Shown one piece after another: positions 41,438 through 50,058 of a DNA stretch of 64,000 nt (its first letter is position 1; every line of letters begins with the position of its first letter). Under the pieces are notes generated by a model, which was not told the origin of the DNA, searched no databases, and saw nothing but the letters and a program-made list of their open reading frames with translations. The position numbers were made by a program, and so were the translations under genes. The DNA comes from OMII01 sp947467385 (GTDB lineage Bacteria; Bdellovibrionota_C; UBA2361; OMII01): the NCBI GenBank assembly GCA_044360075.1, contig JBIKLA010000006.1:62001-126000 (forward strand). Reading direction: 5' to 3'.

Positions 41438-42262
41438 CTACACCTTTGGCTCTGCCGGCTTGTTGAAGGCGGCGGTAAGGACCCGGGACCCGCTCGACTG
41501 GACCCCTTCGAAGGCCTCCAGCGGAACGACTATCTCAGTTGCCCCATAGGCGTAGGGCGCTACCTCGTACGGGTTATACTGGATGACAAGGCCTCCGGGC
41601 GTAATCCCAAAGTTATCTGGTACTGGCATCGGCTCGCCCGCTCGAATGAAGTAGCCCGCGTCGGCGAGGGTTTCGGCAGGCGGGATCTCTCGGGCGCGGC
41701 GGAACTGATCTTCGACCAGCTTATGGAAGATAGGCTCTGAGGCAGGCTCAATGAGGTCCTTGAGTGCCAGCCGCTTGCCTGAAGCCACGCCAAACGACAT
41801 CAGGGTTCGGTCGTTGAAGCCGTGCGCCCCGCCAATGAACCCCTCACTGCGAACGTCAATCGTAATAACGTCTGAGTTTTGGAACAGGATCGTCGCTGTG
41901 CGCGTCAGCTCCCAATCGACCGGCGCATCTGATAAACCCGGTTCAGTAAACTCCTTGAAGCGCTCCTGGATCTCAGCCATAAGAAGATCCTTTGACTGGG
42001 CCTTCTCGTCGCTGTCGATAGGCGCATAGAGCACCTCGCCCACGTCCCTCGCTATCAAGGCTTTAAGCTCCGCGGAAACGGCGTCGGGTAGCTGGGGTAT
42101 TGCATCAAGCGATATCCGGACGCACGGCGCTGGGTTGCATGAGCCGATGGTCTCGTTGAAGCGGCCTCCGCTGTCTCCCTCCGGACCTGTGCCGGAAAGC
42201 CAGGAGCACCCCGTAGCGAAAGAGAACACACAGGAAAAGCAAATGGTGAAAAAACGGTTCAT
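41438..42262 (-). CDS. Lipoprotein with DUF3298 (RsiV-like) domain
   Basis: 274 residues. Signal peptide FFTICFSCVFSFATGC with lipobox ATGC. The C-terminal part has FIGGAHGFNDRTLMSFGVASGKRLALKDLI and ITPGGLVIQYNPYEVAPYAYGATEIVVPLEAF, the DUF3298/RsiV-type signature (GG.HG......n.d...g..l.l.dl; l.f.Y..yeiapya.G...v.i). In RsiV this fold binds lysozyme, but the family is wider and most members are unassigned. Likely cotranscribed with dus. Confidence 0.85.
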   Translation of the reverse strand: MNRFFTICFSCVFSFATGCSWLSGTGPEGDSGGRFNETIGSCNPAPCVRISLDAIPQLPDAVSAELKALIARDVGEVLYAPIDSDEKAQSKDLLMAEIQERFKEFTEPGLSDAPVDWELTRTATILFQNSDVITIDVRSEGFIGGAHGFNDRTLMSFGVASGKRLALKDLIEPASEPIFHKLVEDQFRRAREIPPAETLADAGYFIRAGEPMPVPDNFGITPGGLVIQYNPYEVAPYAYGATEIVVPLEAFEGVQSSGSRVLTAAFNKPAEPKV

Positions 42263-42328
42263 AACGCGCCCCCCGGCGAAGAGAGCCTACCGCGCCGGCT
42301 GGACCGCCGTCAAAGGCAGGAAACTTCC

Positions 42329-43105
42329 CTATTGTGCCGATACCTTGCCGCGCGGACTTCGGGCGCGCCGAAACGCGGCCGCCATATAGTCGCGGTTGAT
42401 CTGGCCGATGTACTTGATGCTAATTCCCTTCGGGCAAGCCTCCTGGCACTCGCCAAAATTAGTACATCCACCGAAGAGCTCGCGGTCCATCTGTTCCACC
42501 ATCTTAACCACCCGCTGCACCCGCTCGGGTTGCCCCTGCGGCAGCAGCCCTAGGTGCGTAACTTTCGCCGCCGTAAAAAGCATAGCTGAGCCGTTCGGGC
42601 ACGCGGCCACGCAGGCCCCGCACCCGATGCACGCCGCGGCCTCGAAGGCCTCATCAGCCATGTCCTTCTCGATCGGGATAGAATTCGCCTCAGGGGCGCC
42701 CCCGGTCTGAACTGAGACATAGCCGCCCGCACGCTGGATGCGATCAAAGGCAGATCGATTGGTGACAAGATCCTTCACCACTGGGAAGGCACCCGCGCGG
42801 AACGGCTCTACGTAAATAACGTCCTCGTCTTTAAAGGTGCGCATGTGGAGCTGACATGCGGTCGTAAGCTTCTTGGGGCCATGCGGACGGCCGTTGATCG
42901 ACATTGAACACGAGCCGCAGATCCCCTCGCGGCAGTCGTGCTCGAACGCAACGGGCTCGTCTCCCTTCTCGACGAGCCTCTCGTTGAGCACGTCGAGCAT
43001 CTCAAGAAACGACGAGTCCTCGCTCACTCCGTCAAGCCTGTATTCACTGAATTCGCCCTGCGAGCTCCCGCTCTTCTGGCGCCACACGAACAACGTAAGG
43101 TTCAT
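42329..43105 (-). CDS. sdhB: Succinate dehydrogenase/fumarate reductase iron-sulfur subunit
   Basis: 258 residues from the ATG at 43105, preceded by AGGGAGA; the long upstream extension in this frame is noise over sdhA. [2Fe-2S] ligands C58, C63, C66 and C84 (HDCREGICGSCSM... TTAC); the two cubane clusters use CIGCGACVAACPNG and GGCTNFGECQEACPKG. It passes electrons from the SdhA flavin to quinone. Last gene of sdhCAB, 13 nt after sdhA. Sequence wording matches B-type complexes of Bacteroidetes and Deltaproteobacteria. Confidence 0.96.
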   Translation of the reverse strand: MNLTLFVWRQKSGSSQGEFSEYRLDGVSEDSSFLEMLDVLNERLVEKGDEPVAFEHDCREGICGSCSMSINGRPHGPKKLTTACQLHMRTFKDEDVIYVEPFRAGAFPVVKDLVTNRSAFDRIQRAGGYVSVQTGGAPEANSIPIEKDMADEAFEAAACIGCGACVAACPNGSAMLFTAAKVTHLGLLPQGQPERVQRVVKMVEQMDRELFGGCTNFGECQEACPKGISIKYIGQINRDYMAAAFRRARSPRGKVSAQ

Positions 43106-43118
43106 ACGCTCTTTCTCC

Positions 43119-45035
43119 CTATTTGTAGCTTCTTGTCGAGAGGTGCACGTTCTCGAAGGTGAGCGGCTCCTTAGTGAGGTCATGGCCCCCACCCTGCTTC
43201 GGGCTCCACACGGCCGCGTAGCAGAAATCCTGGTCGTTGCGCATCGCCTCCCCATCCTCCGTTTGGTGCTCCTCGCGGAAGTGGCCGCCGCAGGACTCGT
43301 TGCGGCTGAGTGCATCAACGCACATGAGCTCGGCGAACTCGAAGAAGTCCGCAACGCGGCCTGCCTTTTCAAGCTCCTGGTTGAGATCGCTGCCGCTGCC
43401 GGTGACGCTAGCGTTTTGCCAGAACTCCTCCCTCAGGGAGTTCAGATCGTTAATGGCCGCGGTGAGCCCGGAGGCATCGCGCGACATGCCGCACTTGTCC
43501 CACATGATGCGCCCAACCTTACGGTGGTAGTAGTCAACAGGCTTGCCGCCCTTGAGCGCCAGAAGAGACTGAAGCCTCTTCGTGACTCGCTCCTCGGCAC
43601 CGCGCACTTCAGCGTGGTCGGCAGTAACGCCCCCAGGCTTCTGCTGCGTGAGGTAGTCGCCGATCGTGTACGGAATGACGAAGTACCCATCAGCGAGCCC
43701 CTGCATGAGGGCGCTCGCCCCCAGCCGATTCGCGCCGTGATCAGAGAAATTCGCCTCACCGATCGCAAACAGGCCCGGGATTGTAGTCATCAAGTTGTAG
43801 TCAACCCACAAGCCGCCCATCGTGTAGTGCGGCGCAGGGTAGATGCGCATCGGCCTCTCGTAAGGGTTCTCGCCGGAGATATTCTCGTACATGTCGAAGA
43901 GGTTTCCATAGCGCGCCTCGATCGTGTCTCGCCCGAGGCGCTTGATCGAATCGGAGAAATCAAGGTACACGCCGAGCCCCATCGGGCCAACGCCATACCC
44001 CGCGTCGCAGCGCTCCTTGGCTGCCCGCGACGCTATGTCGCGGGGCGACAGGTTTCCGAAGCTCGGGTAGCGGCGCTCAAGGTAATAGTCGCGCTCACCC
44101 TCCGGGATCTGTGATGCCTGTCGGGTGTCGCCTTTCTTCTTGGGAACCCACACCCGCCCATCGTTTCTGAGCGACTCGCTCATCAGTGTGAGCTTGGACT
44201 GGTGCTCTCCCGAGACGGGAATGCTGGTCGGATGAATCTGCGTGTAGCACGGATTGGCCATGCCCGCACCGTGCTTGAAGGCGCGCCAGATCGCGGAGAC
44301 GTTGCACCCCTTGGCGTTCGTGGAGAGGTAGAAGACGTTAGAATATCCGCCCGTCCCGAGAACAACCGCATCAGCTATGTGCGCCTCAATTTTTCCGGAG
44401 CGTAGATTGCGTGTCACGATACCGCGGCACCGCCCGTCTATCAGGATTATGTCGAGCATCTCGCTCGAGGAGTGCATCTCGACGTTGCCGTCGTGGATCT
44501 GCCGGTTAAGCGCCGCGTACGCCCCCAGCAGAAGCTGCTGACCAGTCTGTCCCTTGGCGTAGAACGTGCGCGACACCTGCGCGCCGCCGAAAGAGCGATT
44601 CGCCAACAGCCCCCCATATTCGCGAGCGAACGGGACGCCCTGCGCCACGCACTGGTCGATGATATTTACGCTCAGCTCAGCAAGCCGATAGACGTTTGCC
44701 TCGCGAGCGCGGAAGTCACCCCCCTTAATCGTGTCATAAAACAGGCGGAAGACACTGTCGCCGTCATTCTGGTAGTTCTTCGCGGCGTTGATGCCTCCCT
44801 GCGCTGCGATACTATGTGCCCGCCGCGGGGAGTCTTGGAAGCAGAAGGCCTTGACCCGATACCCCAGCTCGCCGAACGAGGCCGCCGCCGCCGCGCCAGC
44901 CAGGCCGGTGCCAACGACGATAATCGAGTGCTTGCGCTTATTGGCCGGGGTAACGAGCTTGATAGAGTCCTTGTGGCGCTGCCACTTGGTCTCAAGGGGG
45001 CCGGCTGGAATCTTGGAGTTAAGTTCGAGAGACAT
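43119..45035 (-). CDS. sdhA: Succinate dehydrogenase/fumarate reductase flavoprotein subunit
   Basis: 638 residues. FAD motif IIVVGTGLAGAAAAASFGELG at 38-58; the covalent-FAD His lies in RRAHSIAAQGGINAAKN; substrate site residues in HPTSIPVSGEHQS, APHYTMGGLWVDY and GANRLGASALMQGL. The C-terminal helical domain includes WDKCGMSRDASGL. It oxidises succinate (or reduces fumarate) at the membrane, facing the cytoplasm. Middle gene of sdhCAB: 20 nt after sdhC and 13 nt before sdhB. Confidence 0.97.
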   Translation of the reverse strand: MSLELNSKIPAGPLETKWQRHKDSIKLVTPANKRKHSIIVVGTGLAGAAAAASFGELGYRVKAFCFQDSPRRAHSIAAQGGINAAKNYQNDGDSVFRLFYDTIKGGDFRAREANVYRLAELSVNIIDQCVAQGVPFAREYGGLLANRSFGGAQVSRTFYAKGQTGQQLLLGAYAALNRQIHDGNVEMHSSSEMLDIILIDGRCRGIVTRNLRSGKIEAHIADAVVLGTGGYSNVFYLSTNAKGCNVSAIWRAFKHGAGMANPCYTQIHPTSIPVSGEHQSKLTLMSESLRNDGRVWVPKKKGDTRQASQIPEGERDYYLERRYPSFGNLSPRDIASRAAKERCDAGYGVGPMGLGVYLDFSDSIKRLGRDTIEARYGNLFDMYENISGENPYERPMRIYPAPHYTMGGLWVDYNLMTTIPGLFAIGEANFSDHGANRLGASALMQGLADGYFVIPYTIGDYLTQQKPGGVTADHAEVRGAEERVTKRLQSLLALKGGKPVDYYHRKVGRIMWDKCGMSRDASGLTAAINDLNSLREEFWQNASVTGSGSDLNQELEKAGRVADFFEFAELMCVDALSRNESCGGHFREEHQTEDGEAMRNDQDFCYAAVWSPKQGGGHDLTKEPLTFENVHLSTRSYK

Positions 45036-45055
45036 ACTGTTAGTTTCCTGATGAG

Positions 45056-45784
45056 CTAGTGTGAAGACGATTCTTGGGCCTGCGGAGCGGGAAGCATCCC
45101 AGTCGCCACCGACACGGGGACCGACGAAAAGCCAACAAAAAGCGCTACCGCAAACACCTTTGCGATAGTGCGAATGCTCCTGTTCCAGCGCGGCGAGTCA
45201 ACGCCGAGGGTTTGAAACATACTCCAAGTCCCGTGGTAGAGGTGCAGGCCGAGAAGCGCCATCGAAACCACGTAGAACGATACGATGGCCGGACTCTGAA
45301 AAGCGCTGTACACGTTGGCGTACACTTTGCCCTCCACAAAGCCGCGATAGTGCACCGATCCCGTCGTGAGATGCAGGATGTGGTACGTGATGAAGACAAT
45401 CAGGAAAAGCCCCCCGTAGAGCATCGTGCGCGACGCCGCGTTAGCCGAGCGGTATGAGGTGACCTTGTACCCGGCAGGCTTTGCACGCCGGTTGAGGCGC
45501 GCGAGCTGAATGCCACTTACGGCGTGAAGCACCACGCACACGATGAGAAACACCCGAACTATCCACAGAACCCCGGAGTGCCCCAGCATATTGGAGCCCA
45601 TCTCGCGCAGAAACTCACCGTAATGGTCGATCTTGTAAACGCCGGTTGCTGCATCAGCGCCGGCAAAGATCTTGAGATTCCCGGCCATGTGCCCGAGCAC
45701 AAAACCGACGAGCACGAGGCCGCTGAGCGCCATCGCGATCTTCTTTCCTATCGTTGACCCGTAAAATTCTCGGACAAGACTCAT
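45056..45784 (-). CDS. sdhC: Succinate dehydrogenase cytochrome b subunit (B-type, single subunit)
   Basis: 242 residues from the ATG at 45784 (AGGAG 5 nt upstream). Five membrane spans, as in diheme B-type SdhC/FrdC: IAMALSGLVLVGFVLGHMAGNL, VLWIVRVFLIVCVVLHAVSG, LYGGLFLIVFITYHILHLT, FYVVSMALLGLHLYHG and AKVFAVALFVGFSSVPVSV. Heme-ligand His candidates are in GHMAGN, LHAVSG, YHILH and LHLYHG. There is no separate SdhD. First gene of the operon; the upstream gap contains a 9-bp inverted repeat. Confidence 0.95.
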   Translation of the reverse strand: MSLVREFYGSTIGKKIAMALSGLVLVGFVLGHMAGNLKIFAGADAATGVYKIDHYGEFLREMGSNMLGHSGVLWIVRVFLIVCVVLHAVSGIQLARLNRRAKPAGYKVTSYRSANAASRTMLYGGLFLIVFITYHILHLTTGSVHYRGFVEGKVYANVYSAFQSPAIVSFYVVSMALLGLHLYHGTWSMFQTLGVDSPRWNRSIRTIAKVFAVALFVGFSSVPVSVATGMLPAPQAQESSSH

Positions 45785-46076
45785 AGTGACTCCTAAACGG
45801 CCCCTCGTGGGCACCTGCACGGCTCCGCCCGCGCCACCGTCGGCAGAGCGCTTGTACGATCCTCGCGTGTGAGGGGGTAGGCGGAGCCTTCGGGCAGCAT
45901 ACGCTGCTGGCGGCAGACTATCGTATTGTATCCGAGCTCATGTGGCGTGAAAACTCTCTAAAAATGCCCTAACGGCGCGGTGTGATCCGGCGCGAAACAT
46001 GACATAGACACCGGTTCCTTAATAGCGTCAGCAGGTTAGCCGGATCGACTCCATCAGCTCCAAGGTTAGCACCTTT
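45785..46076. promoter_or_regulatory. Divergent sdhC / GH13 control region with inverted repeats
   Basis: 292 nt without a gene. GGCTCCGCC (45821-45829) and GGCGGAGCC (45880-45888) form a perfect 9-bp inverted repeat that encloses two smaller stems, GCGC/GCGC (45831-45834 and 45848-45851) and CCTC/GAGG (45861-45864 and 45871-45874), so the RNA could fold as a three-way junction. A further hairpin GCAGC-ATAC-GCTGC lies at 45894-45907. If transcription of sdhCAB starts upstream of 45907, all of this is in its 5' leader. I see no strong promoter boxes. Confidence 0.4.
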
Positions 46077-47573
46077 ATGAATCCCGGACTCACTGCGTAT
46101 ACTCAACTGGTGAATCCTAGCCTGTACCAGATCAATACCCGAGTGCTCCTTACATCACTGGGGCGCAACGCAACGCTCGACGACATCCCCGACTCATTTT
46201 TGGACCAGATCGCCTCGAGGGGTTTTGATTGGGTATGGCTTCTCGGAGTGTGGTCGGTCGGCCCCACGGGGCGGTTTATTTCACGCAGCAATCCGCAACT
46301 GCGCAATGAGTACCGTCAGGTGCTGCTCGATCTCTCGGACGCCGACATCGGCGGCTCGCCTTTCGCCATCACCTCATACTCTGTCGATCCCTCCTTCGGA
46401 GGCGAGGATGCCCTAGCAAGGATCCGCGAGCGCCTAGCGAAGCGCCACATCAAGCTCCTGCTCGACTTTATTCCCAACCACGTCGCTCACGATCATGTTT
46501 GGGTCGATTCGCACCCAGAGTACTTCATCGAGGGGACCCAAGCCGATCGCCTGCAGGCAACCGACCGCTGGGTCGGCGTCCACACCGGCCGGGTCTTTGC
46601 GCTCGGGCGTGACCCTAACTTTCCCGGTTGGCCGGACACCCTGCAGCTTAACTACTTCAGCGCCGGCCTGCGTGCGGCCATGATCGGCGAGCTTGACTCG
46701 GTCGCGGCCCGCTGTGACGGGGTGCGCTGCGACATGGCGATGCTGCTTGAGCCTGAGGTCTTCGCCAAAACATGGGGCTCAACCCACGGCCTTGAGGGGC
46801 TCACCATGCCCCACTTCTGGCCTGACGCCATCCGCTCAACACGAGCGAAGCATCCGCACTTTTTGTTCATGGCGGAGGTGTATTGGGGCTACGAATGGAC
46901 GCTGCAGCAGCACGGCTTCGATTACACGTACGACAAGACACTCTACGATCGACTCCTCTCGCTGCGAGGCCCAGAGGTCCACGAGCACCTGGTCGCACCG
47001 CTCTCCTACCAGTCCAAGATGGTGCGTTTTCTTGAGAACCACGACGAGCCTCGCATCGCGTCAAAGCTTCCGTTCCCTGCACATCGCGCTGCGGCGGTCC
47101 TGACCTACCTAGCGCCGGGGATGCGCTTTTTCTTTGATGGCCAACTTGAGGGCCGCAGGGTGCGCGTGCCCATGCACCTCAATCGCGCGCCCGTGGAGCG
47201 CGCAAACCAGGAGATCGTCGACCTCTACAAGGCCCTCCTACCAGTCGCAAATTCACTTCCTCTTCGGGTGGGATCGTGGAACCTCCTTGACGCTCAGCAG
47301 GCCTGGGACGGCAATCCAACACACGGCAACTTTATTGTGTACTTGATTGAGCATCCCCTTGAGCACCTTCTTGTGGTCGTAAACTACGCCTCCTACCGCA
47401 GCCAGTGCCTCATTCGGCTTCCCGGCCGGGAATGGCTGCACAGCCGCGTTGAGCTTCGCGATAGGCTAACCCATGATCGCTTCTCGCATCCGGTCGAGGA
47501 CCTCACCCGCAAGGGGCTATTCGTGGATCTGCCCGAGTGGGGCGTGCATCTCTTCTCTCTTGATTGCGTATAG
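46077..47573 (+). CDS. GH13-family alpha-glycosidase-like protein
   Basis: 498 residues. Alpha-amylase superfamily barrel: SLYQINTRVLLTSL at the start, region I LLLDFIPNHVAHDH, region II DGVRCDMAMLL (nucleophile Asp in CDMA), region III HFLFMAEVYWG (acid/base Glu) and region IV VRFLENHDEPRIAS (third Asp). All catalytic residues are present. No signal peptide, so it acts on cytoplasmic glucan; exact specificity (amylase, debranching or transfer) cannot be read. Divergent from sdhCAB and 7 nt before hrpB. Confidence 0.88.
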   Translation: MNPGLTAYTQLVNPSLYQINTRVLLTSLGRNATLDDIPDSFLDQIASRGFDWVWLLGVWSVGPTGRFISRSNPQLRNEYRQVLLDLSDADIGGSPFAITSYSVDPSFGGEDALARIRERLAKRHIKLLLDFIPNHVAHDHVWVDSHPEYFIEGTQADRLQATDRWVGVHTGRVFALGRDPNFPGWPDTLQLNYFSAGLRAAMIGELDSVAARCDGVRCDMAMLLEPEVFAKTWGSTHGLEGLTMPHFWPDAIRSTRAKHPHFLFMAEVYWGYEWTLQQHGFDYTYDKTLYDRLLSLRGPEVHEHLVAPLSYQSKMVRFLENHDEPRIASKLPFPAHRAAAVLTYLAPGMRFFFDGQLEGRRVRVPMHLNRAPVERANQEIVDLYKALLPVANSLPLRVGSWNLLDAQQAWDGNPTHGNFIVYLIEHPLEHLLVVVNYASYRSQCLIRLPGREWLHSRVELRDRLTHDRFSHPVEDLTRKGLFVDLPEWGVHLFSLDCV

Positions 47574-47580
47574 TCTCCGT

Positions 47581-50052
47581 ATGTCGTGGCGCACCCTTAC
47601 CGCCGAGCTGCCGATTCACGAACACCTCTCGCGCATAGGCTCCGAGATCTTTTCCAACACGATCACGCTTCTTGAGGCGCCCCCCGGCTCCGGAAAAACC
47701 ACCATCCTGCCCCTGTTCCTTGCGGAGATCCCGTGGCTGGCCAGCAAAAAGATTATCATCCTCCAGCCACGCCGGGTTGCAGCGCGCAGCGTTGCGGCGC
47801 AGATGGCGCGACTCCTCGGCGAGGAGCTCGGCGAAACCGTGGGCTATTCCGTGCGAATGGAGAGCTCCGTGTCGCCGCAAACTCGTATCGAGGTGGTGAC
47901 GGAAGGCATCCTGGCTCGCCGCATTATCTCCAACCCCGAGCTTCCCGGCGTGGGGCTCATTATCTTCGACGAGTTTCACGAACGAAGCATCCACGCGGAT
48001 CTCGCACTGGGGCTCGTGCGCGAGGTGATCGCCTCGCTGCGGCCCGATCTTAAGGCGCTGATCATGTCAGCCACGCTCGGCGAGACCGCCTTAGCCCCAG
48101 CCCTGCGCGGCGTTGGCCGATACTCGTTTGACGGCGAGCCGCACCCACTCACGATCACGCATACGCACCCGGACCCTCACACGCGGCTCTGGGACACCAT
48201 GGCAATGGCGATACGCGTCGCCCTCAGGGATTATGAGGGCGACGTCTTGGCGTTCCTGCCAGGCCGATATGAAATTGAGCGCACTGACGAGGCGCTGCGC
48301 GCACGGACGATCGAGGCGGACATCCTTCAGCTTTACGGCGAACAGCCGCTATCGGAGCAGCAGCGCGCCCTTCGTCGGCCTCAAGGCGCTCCGCGGCGAG
48401 TTCTGCTCGCCACGCCGATCGCCGAGACGTCGCTCACCATCGAAGGGGTTCGAGTGGTCATCGACAGCGGCCTTCACAAAGTTGCGCGCGTTGATGCCAA
48501 CGGGTTCTCGAGTCTCTCAACTGAGCGCATTACTCAGGACGCCGCCACGCAGCGCGCTGGGCGCGCTGCGCGCACGGCACCTGGGGTGTGCGTGAGGCTC
48601 TGGAGCGACTATGAGCACCGGACGCTCAGGCCCCACCGCGAGCCTGAGGTCCTGCGGACCGACCTCGCCCCGAGCGTGCTTGACCTGGCTGCGTGGGGAG
48701 TGACGGATCCCGCCGCATTTGGCTGGATCTCTCCCCCCACAGGCAGCCAGCTTGCCGCCGCCCGGCGGGCGCTTCTCAGCCTGGGTGCCATCGACGGGTC
48801 AGGGAGAATCACGCAGGCCGGCTCGCTTTTGTCAGGGCTCGGTCTTCACCCGCGGCTGGCGCAGATGTGCGTAAAGGCGCGCGAGCTCCGCAGCGAGGAG
48901 ACAGGCGCTGCCCTCGTTGCAGTTCTTGAGGAGCGCCTTCCGCGCAAGGAAAGCGCGGACATTCTTCCGCTTCTCTCCTCGCGGTCAGTAACCGCGCGCC
49001 AATCGCAGCTTCGCAAACTTTGGGCGGCGCGCATCAAGTCGCTCTCGGTGCCGCACGATCTCGCGCTCAGCAGGGCGATTCCTGAGGGTGACATTCCTGC
49101 CTACCTGCTCGCCTGCGCCTATCCGGACCGCATTGCGCAGCGCCGTGACGACGGCCAGCACCACCGCTACCTTCTCGCAGGCGGCGGCGGCGCTGAACTG
49201 GCTCCTAGGGATCCCCTCAAGATGAGGCGCTACCTGGCGGTCTCGCACCTCCAGGGAGACGCCAATGGCGCCCGCATTCTAGGGGCCCTTGCCCTCAATG
49301 AATCGCTCCTTGAGTCCGCCCTCGCAGAGCTTACAACCAACGCAGTCGAAAGCCGGTTCGATCAGGAGCGCGGGTCGCTTGTCACCCTCGAGACGCGTCG
49401 GCTCGGGGCCATCGTGCTGCGCGAGCGGCCCATGACGAGGGCCTCTCCTGAAGAGGCGCAGTCGGCTCTGCTGAAATTCCTTGCGACCCCTGGCGGGTTC
49501 TCTCGTCTGAGCTTTTCGCGCGAGTCCTCCGAGCTCCAAGCGCGCGTCGCTTGGCTTCGTGGCGCGCAGCCGGACATACAGCTTCCGGACATTTCACATG
49601 AAGCCTTGCGCACAGCGCTTGAGAGCTGGCTAGCTCCCTTCCTTCTCAAGGGAGCCAGCCTTGGTTCGGTCACGCCGCAGCTTCTGGCGCAGGCGATTGA
49701 GTCTATTCTCTCCTGGGAGCAGCGAAACCGGATCAACGCAGAGGCCCCGCAGCGCTTCACGCTTCCGGGCGGACGTGAGCGCCCGATTCACTACAGCGAA
49801 AGTGAGGGCCCTTGGACTGAAGTTCTGCTGCAGGATCTCTTCGGAGTCATCACCACGCCCGTTATCGGGCGCTCGCGCACGCCGCTGACGCTTCATCTAC
49901 TCTCACCGGCTCGCCGCCCGGTACAGGTAACGCGCGACCTGGCGAGCTTCTGGTCCAACGGCTACCTGGAGGTGCGAAAGGAGCTGCGCGGGCGCTATCC
50001 GAAACACCGCTGGCCGGAAGACCCGACGCAGCCCCTTCCGCCCAAAAAGTGA
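47581..50052 (+). CDS. hrpB: ATP-dependent helicase HrpB
   Basis: 823 residues from ATG 47581; the frame extends back into the GH13 gene but without coding character. DEAH-box RNA helicase: Walker A EAPPGSGKTT at 32-41, Walker B FDEFHERS, SATL, and TPIAETSLTIEGVRVVIDSG and QRAGRAART in the second lobe. The C-terminal half has the HrpB-specific region ending in AFWSNGYLEVRKELRGRYPKHRWPEDP (here SFWSNGYLEV...). Bacterial HrpB function is poorly defined (RNA processing). Likely cotranscribed with the GH13 gene. Confidence 0.95.
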   Translation: MSWRTLTAELPIHEHLSRIGSEIFSNTITLLEAPPGSGKTTILPLFLAEIPWLASKKIIILQPRRVAARSVAAQMARLLGEELGETVGYSVRMESSVSPQTRIEVVTEGILARRIISNPELPGVGLIIFDEFHERSIHADLALGLVREVIASLRPDLKALIMSATLGETALAPALRGVGRYSFDGEPHPLTITHTHPDPHTRLWDTMAMAIRVALRDYEGDVLAFLPGRYEIERTDEALRARTIEADILQLYGEQPLSEQQRALRRPQGAPRRVLLATPIAETSLTIEGVRVVIDSGLHKVARVDANGFSSLSTERITQDAATQRAGRAARTAPGVCVRLWSDYEHRTLRPHREPEVLRTDLAPSVLDLAAWGVTDPAAFGWISPPTGSQLAAARRALLSLGAIDGSGRITQAGSLLSGLGLHPRLAQMCVKARELRSEETGAALVAVLEERLPRKESADILPLLSSRSVTARQSQLRKLWAARIKSLSVPHDLALSRAIPEGDIPAYLLACAYPDRIAQRRDDGQHHRYLLAGGGGAELAPRDPLKMRRYLAVSHLQGDANGARILGALALNESLLESALAELTTNAVESRFDQERGSLVTLETRRLGAIVLRERPMTRASPEEAQSALLKFLATPGGFSRLSFSRESSELQARVAWLRGAQPDIQLPDISHEALRTALESWLAPFLLKGASLGSVTPQLLAQAIESILSWEQRNRINAEAPQRFTLPGGRERPIHYSESEGPWTEVLLQDLFGVITTPVIGRSRTPLTLHLLSPARRPVQVTRDLASFWSNGYLEVRKELRGRYPKHRWPEDPTQPLPPKK

Positions 50053-50058
50053 TTATGG

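Noticed and set aside
42873..44114. 413-codon plus-strand ORF over sdhB/sdhA
   Set aside because: Antisense shadow of two strongly conserved genes; its sequence shows no domain.
15551..45879. CTACCCCCT motif seen in three gene gaps (15551, 21309, and 45879 on the minus strand)
   Set aside because: Orientation and distance to genes differ in each case and I cannot count occurrences genome-wide, so a shared function is not supported.
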